Under the pieces are notes generated by a model. The model was not told where the DNA came from, did no database searches, and saw nothing but the letters and a program-made list of their open reading frames with translations. The position numbers and the translations under genes were made by a program. A stretch of 39,542 nt of DNA. Source: an uncultured Bacilli bacterium (GTDB taxonomy: Bacteria; Bacillota_I; Bacilli_A; RF39; UBA660). The DNA lies in NCBI GenBank assembly GCA_947623685.1, contig CANQHF010000009.1:1-39542 (forward strand). Reading direction: 5' to 3'. The stretch's first letter is position 1. Each line of letters starts with the position of its first letter. Positions 1-6,420 of the stretch are shown here, piece by piece.

Positions 1-53
1 TCAATAATTCCTTTAAAATAAAGTATATCTTGTATATTTTTATTTAATGTCAT
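1..53 (-). CDS. possible partial ORF overlapping the BRO-like gene stop
   Basis: An ATG at 51-53 overlaps the TGA of the upstream BRO-like gene (50-52) in an ATGA arrangement and opens a frame that runs off the window edge; 17 codons are visible, starting MTLNKNIQDILYF. There is no Shine-Dalgarno site before it, so expression would rely on translational coupling. The fragment is too short to assign to a family. It could equally be a chance open frame beside a truncated gene. Confidence 0.25.
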   Translation of the reverse strand, partial: MTLNKNIQDILYFKGII

Positions 54-379
54 TTTGTACAAAACACTTCTGCTTTAGGGCTTGGGACTGATTCTATTAG
101 CCTTAAAATTCCTTTAGTATCTAAAGCATCTCTCAATCTTACTTTTCCATCTGAAGCCTTCATTTTCAACTGACTACATTTTGTAGTCAGTTCACTACCT
201 TCCTTTTTTAATCTATTTTTCAATACAGACCAATATTTTCTTGGCTCTACACTATTAGTCAAAGCTGAAATTACATCAACAACGCTAAAATAATAATCTT
301 CTTTTTCACTATCCCAAACGCTTATTATTTCTTTACCTTCAAATAGATTTGAGATTGTTTCTAATTTACTTTGATTCAT
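50..379 (-). CDS. BRO-N domain antirepressor-like protein, C-terminally truncated
   Basis: The 109-aa product matches the BRO family N-terminal domain: the pattern FSVVDVISALT, then a Y-W-x-x-L-K-x-R-L-K stretch, the ELTTKCSQLKMKASDGK core and a C-terminal RLIESVPSPKAE. BRO-N proteins of phages and bacteria usually continue with an FKxWLA segment and a second domain; here the frame ends nine residues after the conserved SPKAE start, so the protein is the N-terminal DNA-binding module alone or a broken gene. The start is well supported: AAAGGAGG lies seven bases before the ATG and a TTGCCA-17-TATAAT promoter lies just upstream. A shorter, decayed relative lies at 3689-3745. The role is inferred to be phage-type regulation. 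Confidence 0.7.
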   Translation of the reverse strand: MNQSKLETISNLFEGKEIISVWDSEKEDYYFSVVDVISALTNSVEPRKYWSVLKNRLKKEGSELTTKCSQLKMKASDGKVRLRDALDTKGILRLIESVPSPKAEVFCTK

Positions 380-401
380 ACAAAACCTCCTTTATAGTAG
401 C

Positions 402-430
402 ATTATATAACAAGAACATTTGTTTGGCAA
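402..430 (-). promoter_or_regulatory. sigma-A promoter of the BRO-like gene
   Basis: On the minus strand TTGCCA (425-430) and TATAAT (402-407) are separated by exactly 17 bases, with the ATG about 25 bases downstream of the -10 box. The same element, slightly diverged, lies at 3755-3783. Confidence 0.7.
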
Positions 431-472
431 TGTTTTTTTGGAATAATTTTAAATTAATTATCAGATACAAAA

Positions 473-498
473 AAACAAACCATACAAATGGCCTGTTT
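473..498 (-). terminator. intrinsic terminator of the cupin remnant
   Basis: Arms 473-482 and 489-498 pair along all ten bases on the minus-strand transcript if two G-U pairs are allowed, followed by seven U residues. On the plus strand the same positions become A-C mismatches, so it acts in the minus direction. It is conserved at 3826-3852. Confidence 0.7.
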
Positions 499-517
499 AT
501 ATAAATTATTATTTTTT

Positions 518-640
518 CTAATTATTTAATTTATCATATTCTTCATCACTAACCGGTTCAAGCCAAACATTCTCTGTTTCTTCACCTGGCACTTCAACAG
601 CAATATGACTAAACCACGTTTTCTTGGTCAAATGACACAA
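518..640 (-). pseudogene. C-terminal remnant of a cupin gene
   Basis: Minus-strand translation gives WFSHIAVEVPGEETENVWLE followed by PVSDEEYDKLNN and a TAG stop at 518-520. This matches the last 30 or so residues of the intact cupin at 3861-4286 (WFSHIAVEVPGEDTTNEWLE, SVSDEEYNKLD). Upstream of about position 635 the similarity stops and no barrel, His ligands or start remain. It is therefore the tail of a lost paralog, not a functional gene. The remaining 640-765 holds no gene I can support; it has a short plus-strand open frame without a start context and AT-rich short inverted repeats. Confidence 0.85.
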
Positions 641-765
641 AGAGATATTGCTTAAAAGAGAAAGCTATTATTTTGCACACCTATATTAGTTTTATAAATA
701 TAGTAGTATGTTATTACCTAGTCATTAAAAAACTAAGTATATTTTGGAATTCATTAGTTACCAGC

Positions 766-1401
766 TTATTTTAACTTTTTGTATCTTAAAATATTTTCAT
801 AAGTCTCTTGTGAATTTTTTAACTCACCAAAGCCAAAAATATATCGACATATTTCTCCAACATTTGATACTTCTTTTAAATATTCATTCTCTGGAATCAT
901 TTCATTATCTTTATCTCTAAAATATAGAGTTTTTATTTTATTACTCTGTAATAATTTACAAGTCATTGGATTATCTTCTATCATAAAATTTATGCCTAAC
1001 TCTATACATTTAGATACTTTGTCTTTTACGTCCCAATATATATTATTTATTGGCAAACCATTCTTTTTAAACACTTGAATAACTGCCTCTTTAGTTTCTT
1101 CTTTTAACAATCCTCTTGCAGTGATAAAAACAAACTCATAACCTTCAGTTTCAAATAATTGTAACATTTCTTTGGCTAATGGAATTAGTGGAGTTGAATT
1201 AAGGGTAGCATATACTAAATAAAGATCAACAAATTTTTGCTTTTCTTCTTCTGTCCAATCATATCGTTTTAAATAATCAAATTCATTGGGATACTTAACT
1301 CCATCTCTTCCCAATATTAATAAATCATATAATTCAGCATATGTCCTCATTGTTCTTTCAAAATCTAATATAATTCCATCAATATCTAAACCAATTAACA
1401 T
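766..1401 (-). CDS. HAD-superfamily 5'-nucleotidase-like hydrolase
   Basis: The 211-aa protein has HAD motifs in order: GLDIDG at residues 4-9 (nucleophile D6, acid/base D8), motif II in FITARG, and IEDNP near residue 140 for the Mg-binding acidic motif. Length and layout fit the 5'(3')-deoxyribonucleotidase (NT5C)-like group, which removes phosphate from nucleotides, though other small phosphatases share the fold. AAGGAG precedes the ATG by seven bases. The start codon directly abuts the stop of the radical-SAM-like gene (1402), so the two are co-transcribed and probably translationally coupled. The substrate is not determinable from sequence; a house-cleaning or modified-nucleotide role in tandem with the partner is inference. 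Confidence 0.75.
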   Translation of the reverse strand: MLIGLDIDGIILDFERTMRTYAELYDLLILGRDGVKYPNEFDYLKRYDWTEEEKQKFVDLYLVYATLNSTPLIPLAKEMLQLFETEGYEFVFITARGLLKEETKEAVIQVFKKNGLPINNIYWDVKDKVSKCIELGINFMIEDNPMTCKLLQSNKIKTLYFRDKDNEMIPENEYLKEVSNVGEICRYIFGFGELKNSQETYENILRYKKLK

Positions 1402-2532
1402 TTATTTTCTCCTTAATAATAATGATTTATTTTGAACCCAAGCCTCACTAATTAGAGGTGATTCATAAAAATCAGCATCTACAGTATAACCCGTTAACCA
1501 TTTTATAATTCTTACATCAGAAGTCGTAAGTGGCTCAGTTATTCGTATAATATTTCCACTTATATGAGCACAATCTTCAGTAGGAAATTCACAAATACCT
1601 TTTTGTTTTAATATGCATATGTGATTTTGTTTATTTCTTATTTCATAATCAAATGGTATTATATCTTGTAAATCAGCTTCAAGTAATAAGCCATCTTTAA
1701 AACTTTTACATTTTTCTTGCATAACACAATTACTACAACCTAATTCAGATGGTCTATAATAGTGAGCATTATAATCTCGTGGTAAATTATGAACGTATGA
1801 AAATAAACAAGAAGTTTTTCTAAAAACGGGAACTTGATAACTTTGAGCTATTTTTTCAAACAATTCCATTATTTTTTCGTCTATTATTTTTTTATGTCCA
1901 AATTTATAACCGGGATATGGTTGTAAATTTATACCTTGTTCTTGCCAGATTTTTACGCTTTCTGGTTTTCCTTGTAATCCTGAATATCCTATTGCCAAGC
2001 CATATTCTTTAGCTAAACTAAATACTCTATCAAAAACCTCAACACTATCATTGACATTAAATATTATTGGGCGATATTCTATTGAATATTTATAATTATT
2101 ATTTCTTTTTTTTATTTGTTTTAGATTATTTTCAAAACGTTCCATAGTGTTACCATCTAAAGGTGAATCAACTCCAAATGTTGAAAAAGCAATATGTAAA
2201 TCCAAATCAAATTCTACATCTGGAAATTTAGAAAAATCTCCTTTTGTTATAATGATTACTGGCCCTTTATGTTTAGCAGTTTCTAATCTTCTCAAATAAT
2301 TAACTGTGTTGTCTATTTGCAATAAAGGATCACCATAAAATAAATTTACCGCAACAGGTATATTAGAAAAATTAGGATTAATTTCACTAGGCAAAATACT
2401 GTAATGTTTTTCTTCACATTTCTCCCCATTTAATCTACAGTATTTACAATCATAACAATAGTCTAATGAATCCCCTAATAAGTAAAACGATTTGGCTAAT
2501 ATTGCTAAATCGGTAGTTTTTACTTTTTCCAT
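1402..2532 (-). CDS. radical-SAM-like protein with atypical Cys cluster
   Basis: The 376-aa product has a Cys cluster at C26, C29, C32 (CYDCKYC) plus C39, then features of a radical SAM partial TIM barrel: NLFYGDPLLQ, an IIITKG strand, a FSTFGVDSPLDGNTMERF stretch and a YRPIIF strand. Radical SAM enzymes normally have CX3CX2C; here the first gap is only two residues. A second cluster, CSNCVMQEKC, lies near residue 270 and could hold an auxiliary Fe-S centre. I set the start at 2532, not the longer frame at 2556, because AAAGGAGG precedes this ATG by seven bases. It is followed without a gap by the HAD hydrolase. Family placement comes from motif layout only; the reaction is unknown. Confidence 0.55.
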   Translation of the reverse strand: MEKVKTTDLAILAKSFYLLGDSLDYCYDCKYCRLNGEKCEEKHYSILPSEINPNFSNIPVAVNLFYGDPLLQIDNTVNYLRRLETAKHKGPVIIITKGDFSKFPDVEFDLDLHIAFSTFGVDSPLDGNTMERFENNLKQIKKRNNNYKYSIEYRPIIFNVNDSVEVFDRVFSLAKEYGLAIGYSGLQGKPESVKIWQEQGINLQPYPGYKFGHKKIIDEKIMELFEKIAQSYQVPVFRKTSCLFSYVHNLPRDYNAHYYRPSELGCSNCVMQEKCKSFKDGLLLEADLQDIIPFDYEIRNKQNHICILKQKGICEFPTEDCAHISGNIIRITEPLTTSDVRIIKWLTGYTVDADFYESPLISEAWVQNKSLLLRRK

Positions 2533-2554
2533 ATTTTTTCCTCCTTTGCTTTTC

Positions 2555-2560
2555 ATTATA
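2555..2560 (-). promoter_or_regulatory. candidate -10 box for the radical-SAM-like/HAD pair
   Basis: TATAAT on the minus strand lies about 22 bases before the ATG at 2532. The best -35 sequence, TTCTAA at a 16-base spacing, is weak, so the call rests on the -10 box and its position. Confidence 0.35.
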
Positions 2561-2622
2561 ACATCAATTATTTATTTTAGAATTTCTCGTTTTTTCATAG
2601 GATATATGAAATAAATTCATAC

Positions 2623-3528
2623 TTAACTAATTTTAATTTTTAGATAGTTCTCTATAAAAAATTTAGGAGCAACTGTTAAATATTTTTCAATATATGCTAA
2701 ATTAATTATAATATTTGGCAATTGTTCTTTAACATTAATAATTTTAAATTCCCCATTTTTTATATTATCTTTTACTACGTCATATATAACATAGCCAATA
2801 CCCAAATCCTTTTTTATAGCTCCCACAATCATTTCACTGGTGTGAATATTTATTACATTGTTTAATTGAACATTATTTTTTTCAAGTAGCTTATCTAATT
2901 GCTTTCTATTATCAGTTCCTTTTATTGGTAAAACTAATGGATAATTTGTTAAATCTTTAACACCACTAATTTTATCAATCGAAAGTATTGTGCCAGATTT
3001 AACTACAAAACAGTTTTCTACTTCAATCAAGGGTTTAATTATTAAATTATCTATTTTAGAGTTTATTGGAGATGTATCTATAATAAAATCAATTTCGTGA
3101 TGTTCTAATAATTTTAATAATTGAGTCGTAGTTTTGCTTATTATTGTTATTTCAATATTCGGATATTTTTTATGAAAATTAGTAATATCTTCAAATATAT
3201 AAAATGAACCAATTTGCGAAGGAACTCCTATTGATATTTTCCCCTTATTTAAAGTTTTACTTTCTACCATTGTCCTTTCAGCAGTAATTAAGTTATTGAA
3301 TGCTTCCTCTACATAAAAAAGAAGTTCTTCTCCTTTTTCGGTTAATTTAACACCCTTTGAATTTCTGTAGAACAAATTAATATTTAAATCTTCTTCTAAT
3401 TTTTTTATAGCTTTACTTACAGCAGATTGAGTAATAAATAGTTTTTTTGATGCATCAGATATACTTTCACTTGAAGCAACTTCATAAAATATTTTATATA
3501 AATTTAAATTGATATTACTTTTATACAT
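2623..3528 (-). CDS. LysR-family transcriptional regulator
   Basis: The 301-aa protein has the LysR layout: an N-terminal winged helix-turn-helix (residues about 8-65, with ITQSAVSKAIKKLEEDLNIN and the LFYR strand) and a C-terminal periplasmic-binding-like effector domain starting near KGKISIGVPSQ. LysR proteins bind DNA as tetramers and respond to small-molecule ligands. TTGGAGG precedes the ATG. Its gene points the same way as the downstream radical-SAM-like/HAD pair, 90 bases away, and it lies downstream of the cupin operon, so either could be its target; LysR regulators more often control a divergent gene, which is absent here. Confidence in the family is high, in the target low. Confidence 0.92.
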   Translation of the reverse strand: MYKSNINLNLYKIFYEVASSESISDASKKLFITQSAVSKAIKKLEEDLNINLFYRNSKGVKLTEKGEELLFYVEEAFNNLITAERTMVESKTLNKGKISIGVPSQIGSFYIFEDITNFHKKYPNIEITIISKTTTQLLKLLEHHEIDFIIDTSPINSKIDNLIIKPLIEVENCFVVKSGTILSIDKISGVKDLTNYPLVLPIKGTDNRKQLDKLLEKNNVQLNNVINIHTSEMIVGAIKKDLGIGYVIYDVVKDNIKNGEFKIINVKEQLPNIIINLAYIEKYLTVAPKFFIENYLKIKIS

Positions 3529-3555
3529 ATTATACCTCCAACCGATTTAGTTCCT

Positions 3556-3561
3556 ATTATA
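3556..3561 (-). promoter_or_regulatory. extended -10 promoter of the LysR gene
   Basis: TGATATAAT on the minus strand gives an extended -10 element about 28 bases before the LysR start; no good -35 box is visible at 16-18 bases. Confidence 0.45.
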
Positions 3562-3688
3562 TCACAAATCTTCATGATATTTTTACTAAATTACTTAAGT
3601 ATAATTGCTTTAAAAAGAAAGAAAATCAGTGGTTTTATCTTCTTCCCTATAGGATGCTTATATTTTGTAAAAATATATTTTTTATTCT

Positions 3689-3745
3689 CTAATCTTTTTT
3701 AGATTTCCCTTTTAGTTGTACACATTTTGTGGACAACTCACTTTT
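3689..3745 (-). pseudogene. BRO-N gene fragment
   Basis: The minus strand reads KSELSTKCVQLKGKSKKD before a TAG at 3689-3691, matching the SELTTKCSQLKMKASDGK core of the BRO-like protein at 50-379. The fragment is joined directly to the conserved promoter region (3755-3783); the start codon, Shine-Dalgarno site and about 60 N-terminal residues are deleted, and the C-terminus is lost. A TAA lies immediately upstream in frame. The rest of the 3529-3860 gap holds the LysR leader, this fragment, its orphan promoter and the cupin terminator. Confidence 0.75.
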
Positions 3746-3754
3746 TATAGTAAT

Positions 3755-3783
3755 ATTATAATGTTAGAACATTCGTTTGATAA
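3755..3783 (-). promoter_or_regulatory. orphan promoter upstream of the BRO fragment
   Basis: TTATCA (3778-3783) and TATAAT (3755-3760) are spaced by 17 bases on the minus strand, homologous to the promoter at 402-430. It now reads into the BRO fragment and towards the LysR gene. Confidence 0.5.
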
Positions 3784-3825
3784 TGCTTTTTTCAAATAAT
3801 TTTGAATTAATTATCAGATGCAAAA

Positions 3826-3852
3826 AAACAAACCATTTAAACTGGTCTGTTT
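3826..3852 (-). terminator. intrinsic terminator ending the tetR-to-cupin operon
   Basis: Arms 3826-3835 and 3843-3852 form a ten-base stem on the minus transcript (one G-U pair) followed by a run of U. It starts eight bases after the cupin stop codon. Confidence 0.8.
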
Positions 3853-3860
3853 AGTAATTT

Positions 3861-4286
3861 TTAATCTAATTTATTATATTCTTCATCAGATACAGATTCT
3901 AACCATTCGTTTGTTGTATCTTCCCCTGGTACCTCCACAGCAATATGGCTAAACCAAGAATTAGGTTGTGCTCCATGCCAATGTTTTACATTTGCAGGGA
4001 TTACGACAATATCTCCTGGAGATAGTTTTTGCACCTTTTTTCCTTCTTCACCGTAATATCCATAACCTGCGGTACAAATTAAAACTTGTCCACCACCAGA
4101 TTTAGCTTTATGAATATGCCAATTATTTCTACATCCTGGTTCAAATGTTACATTTGCAAAACTAATGCCATTTTCAGTTTTTGCTAATTGTTTTAGATAA
4201 CTATTTCCTGTAAAATACTTAGCATAAGCATCATTTGGTTGTCCTAATCCAAATACATTTAACTTATCAAATTCTTCTTTATTCAT
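3861..4286 (-). CDS. small cupin-domain protein
   Basis: The 141-aa protein is a single-domain cupin: motif 1 with NWHIHKAKSGGGQVLICTAG and motif 2 with LSPGDIVVIPANVKHWHGA provide the metal-binding His and Glu/Gln positions. Cupins of this size are often found beside carboxymuconolactone decarboxylase-like genes and act as isomerases, dioxygenases or ligand binders. The start at 4286 (MNKEEFD) was chosen because it follows the upstream CMD coding end with an 8-base overlap, giving translational coupling; the frame is open to 4316 but the extra residues have no ribosome site. It is the last gene of the nine-gene operon. A remnant of a paralog lies at 518-640. Confidence 0.85.
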   Translation of the reverse strand: MNKEEFDKLNVFGLGQPNDAYAKYFTGNSYLKQLAKTENGISFANVTFEPGCRNNWHIHKAKSGGGQVLICTAGYGYYGEEGKKVQKLSPGDIVVIPANVKHWHGAQPNSWFSHIAVEVPGEDTTNEWLESVSDEEYNKLD

Positions 4287-4611
4287 TTTTATCATCACTT
4301 TCATAAATTTCTTCAATTAAAGGAAAAGTACTCCAAGCTTTAGGCCAGCCTGCATAAAATGCTAGTTGTGTTACTACTTCAACAACTTCTTCTTTTTTTA
4401 GTCCATGTTCTTTTCCGATTGCAAGATGGGCTTTTAATTGTGGGTATAATCCTTGTGCAAATAATGCTGATATAGTTATTAGGCTTCTATCTCTAGGTGA
4501 TAGTTTATCTTCTCTTGACCATACCTTTCCAAATAATACATCATCATTTAATTCTGCAAATAAAGGTGCAATATTACCTAAATTATCTTTTCCTGCTGTT
4601 TGTTTTTTCAT
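4279..4611 (-). CDS. carboxymuconolactone decarboxylase (CMD) family protein
   Basis: The 110-aa product is a typical single CMD/AhpD-like helical domain: SPRDRSLITISALFAQG, then LKAHLAIGKEHGLKKEEVVE and LAFYAGWPKAWS. The conserved His in LKAHL and the Glu/Gly of the helix are present, but the CxxC of peroxidase AhpD proteins is not, so a decarboxylase- or isomerase-like role is more likely than peroxide reduction. The ATG overlaps the stop of the ABM gene by one base (TAATG), and the cupin start lies inside its 3' end. CMD plus cupin is a common pair in Gram-positive oxidoreductase operons. Confidence 0.9.
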   Translation of the reverse strand: MKKQTAGKDNLGNIAPLFAELNDDVLFGKVWSREDKLSPRDRSLITISALFAQGLYPQLKAHLAIGKEHGLKKEEVVEVVTQLAFYAGWPKAWSTFPLIEEIYESDDKNE

Positions 4612-4913
4612 TATTCATCACTCTCCAAATCTTTAAATTTTTCTACCTTCATACTTATTTGATACTTACTTCTTAAATCTGCGATTTTCTTCATCATTTC
4701 TGATTTATGATGAATATCTAATGCTTCTTTACTTTTCCATCTATCAATAAGCAAAACCGTTTCTTCATCATCTAGGGGGAAGAAATATTCGTATCTTTCA
4801 TTACCTTCTTCTTTTCTTACCATATATACGATTCCACTAGATACCATTTCGTGAACAAATTTTTTAGCATTACCATTTTCACCTTTATAATAAATGTTAA
4901 TAGTTATACTCAT
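4611..4913 (-). CDS. antibiotic biosynthesis monooxygenase (ABM) domain protein
   Basis: The 100-aa protein fits the ABM dimeric alpha-beta barrel fold: an N-terminal strand, a helix, a YEYFFPLDDEETVLLIDRW strand pair and an ALDIHHKSEMMKKI helix. ABM proteins include cofactor-free quinol monooxygenases such as YgiN, which oxidise aromatic quinols. Residues such as the W of DRW and the paired HH are in the usual region, but activity cannot be assigned. The Shine-Dalgarno AGGTTAGGTT precedes the ATG directly. It lies nine bases after the soluble flavodoxin and one base overlaps the CMD gene. Confidence 0.85.
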   Translation of the reverse strand: MSITINIYYKGENGNAKKFVHEMVSSGIVYMVRKEEGNERYEYFFPLDDEETVLLIDRWKSKEALDIHHKSEMMKKIADLRSKYQISMKVEKFKDLESDE

Positions 4914-4921
4914 AACCTAAC

Positions 4922-5389
4922 CTACATAATCCAATTTTTTATATCACTATCTGATACACTACTTGAAAATCTTTTAGCACTCATAAAATCAAGATTACTA
5001 TAAGTGTTTTTTAAGATGTTAAAGCTATTACTTACACTAGATCCACCTGAGGTTGCAAAACAAAAGATTTTCTTATTTTCTAGATTGTTTTCTTCGATAA
5101 AGGTATTAATGATTGTTGGTGCTAAATCCCACCATACAGGAAACCCAATCAAAATAGTATCATAATCGCTTAAATTAGAAACCTTATTTTTTATTTCTGG
5201 CCTTGATGATAGATTACTCATTTCTCTTGAAGATCTACTTTGTTTATTAGTCCAATCTAAATCTTCATTTGTGTATTTACGTGCAGGCTCAATTTCAAAT
5301 AAATCACCACCAGTATACTCGGCAATCTTAATTGCTACTTCTTTTGTTATTCCACTTGCCGAGAAGAAACTCACTAAAATTTTACTCAT
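4922..5389 (-). CDS. flavodoxin-family protein (soluble)
   Basis: The 155-aa protein carries a flavodoxin-like fold: the phosphate-binding loop FFSASGITKEVA near residues 8-19, ILIGFPVWWDLAPTIINTF for the 50s/60s loop and FATSGGSSVSNS near residue 113 that covers the isoalloxazine. The FPVWW motif and the KRFSSSVS end place it in the flavodoxin_4 group common in gut Firmicutes, thought to act in quinone or small-molecule reduction with FMN. It has no signal or membrane segment. AAAGGATTG precedes the start. A related, membrane-anchored copy is two genes upstream (6421-7002). Confidence 0.9.
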   Translation of the reverse strand: MSKILVSFFSASGITKEVAIKIAEYTGGDLFEIEPARKYTNEDLDWTNKQSRSSREMSNLSSRPEIKNKVSNLSDYDTILIGFPVWWDLAPTIINTFIEENNLENKKIFCFATSGGSSVSNSFNILKNTYSNLDFMSAKRFSSSVSDSDIKNWIM

Positions 5390-5419
5390 AAAATCAATCC
5401 TTTCTTATAATTATATTTT

Positions 5420-6412
5420 TCATTTTAAATTATCCTTAAAAAACTTTTCAATTTTATCAAATGGGATTATATCTTTATTATCATATAAATCCGTATGAAC
5501 AGCATCAGGAATTATCATTAGTTCTTTATTATTAGTATAGTTACTATTTGTTATCATATTTTTATAAGCATCTAGACTAAAATAACAAGAGTGAGCTTTT
5601 TTTCCATGTATCATTAAAACCGCACTTCTAATTTCATTGCTATACTTTAAAATAGGTTGATTTATAAAAGACATACATCCTATTTTATTCCATCCACCAT
5701 TAGAGTTTAAGCTTCTTTTATGATATGCTCTTCCTTTATAATATTCACTATAATCTTTAACATAAAAAGGTGCATCTATAGGTACAGGTAGATCTAGGCA
5801 TCCACCGCCTTGTTCATAACTACCATTTTTATAATCAATTATTCTTTGATGATTAAGATTTTTCTTCATTTCATATCTTGCATTCTCATTATCACCATCA
5901 TCAAAATAACCATTAGCATTGACTCTTGACATATCATACATAGTTGAAGTAACCGTTGCTTTAATTCTCGTATCAATGGCCGCAGCATTTAATGCCATTC
6001 CTCCAAAGCCACAAATACCTATAATACCAATTCTTTCAGGATCAACATTAGAAAGCGTAGATAAAAAGTCAATGGATGCTTGATAATCTTCGGTATTTAT
6101 ATCAGGTGATGCCATATATCTTGGTGTTCCGCCTGATTCTCCTGTAAAAGATGGATCAAATGCTATTGTTAAAAAACCTCTTTCTGCCATTTCTTGTGCA
6201 TATAAACCCGATGCTTGTTCTTTTACTGCTCCAAAAGGTCCACATACGCTAATAGCAGGTAACTTCCCTTTATAATTTTTAGGTTCATATAAATCAGCTG
6301 CCAGTGTTATTCCATAACGATTATGAAAAATTACTTTCCTGTGATTTACCTTATCACTTTTAGGAAACGTTTTATCCCAATTACTTTCTAAATTCAATTT
6401 TTCTTCTTTCAT
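5420..6412 (-). CDS. alpha/beta hydrolase, dienelactone hydrolase-like (Cys nucleophile)
   Basis: The 330-aa protein is an alpha/beta hydrolase: N-terminal strands with GITLAADLYEP, the oxyanion-hole region SVCGPFGAVKEQ, nucleophile elbow GICGFGG near residue 160, and a C-terminal catalytic His in PDAVHTDLYD near residue 310. The elbow has Cys where esterases have Ser, as in dienelactone hydrolase, and the family resembles the YcjY-type hydrolases. Substrate unknown; lactones or esters of aromatic breakdown fit the operon. AGGAGG lies directly upstream. Eight bases separate it from the membrane flavodoxin gene before it. Confidence 0.85.
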   Translation of the reverse strand: MKEEKLNLESNWDKTFPKSDKVNHRKVIFHNRYGITLAADLYEPKNYKGKLPAISVCGPFGAVKEQASGLYAQEMAERGFLTIAFDPSFTGESGGTPRYMASPDINTEDYQASIDFLSTLSNVDPERIGIIGICGFGGMALNAAAIDTRIKATVTSTMYDMSRVNANGYFDDGDNENARYEMKKNLNHQRIIDYKNGSYEQGGGCLDLPVPIDAPFYVKDYSEYYKGRAYHKRSLNSNGGWNKIGCMSFINQPILKYSNEIRSAVLMIHGKKAHSCYFSLDAYKNMITNSNYTNNKELMIIPDAVHTDLYDNKDIIPFDKIEKFFKDNLK

Positions 6413-6420
6413 TTTTCCTC

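Larger units (their letters stand above)
386..640. repeat. direct repeat copy A: cupin 3' end, terminator, promoter, BRO 5' leader
   Basis: This stretch lines up base for base with 3732-3975 in the same orientation. Both copies carry, in minus-strand order, the cupin C-terminal coding end, an intrinsic terminator beginning AAACAG, the ATTATCAGAT/AATTAATT spacer and the TATAAT promoter of a BRO-type gene. Copy A keeps the BRO gene but only the cupin tail; copy B keeps the cupin and only a BRO fragment. Identity by eye is about 80 percent. Confidence 0.75.
3732..3975. repeat. direct repeat copy B of the cupin/BRO junction segment
   Basis: Counterpart of 386-640 in the same orientation: promoter, AATTAATTATCAGAT spacer, terminator and the last ~35 codons of the cupin. 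The cupin is intact in this copy while the BRO gene is reduced to the fragment at 3689-3745. The roughly 3.1 kb between the copies carries the HAD, radical-SAM-like and LysR genes. Confidence 0.75.

Noticed and set aside
620-775. Plus-strand open stretch, with a piece reading MTQRDIA like a helix-turn-helix
   Set aside because: No start context and a stop follows at once; too short to support a regulator remnant.
5271-5498. 75-codon plus-strand frame
   Set aside because: Overlaps the flavodoxin and hydrolase genes on the other strand and lacks a ribosome site.
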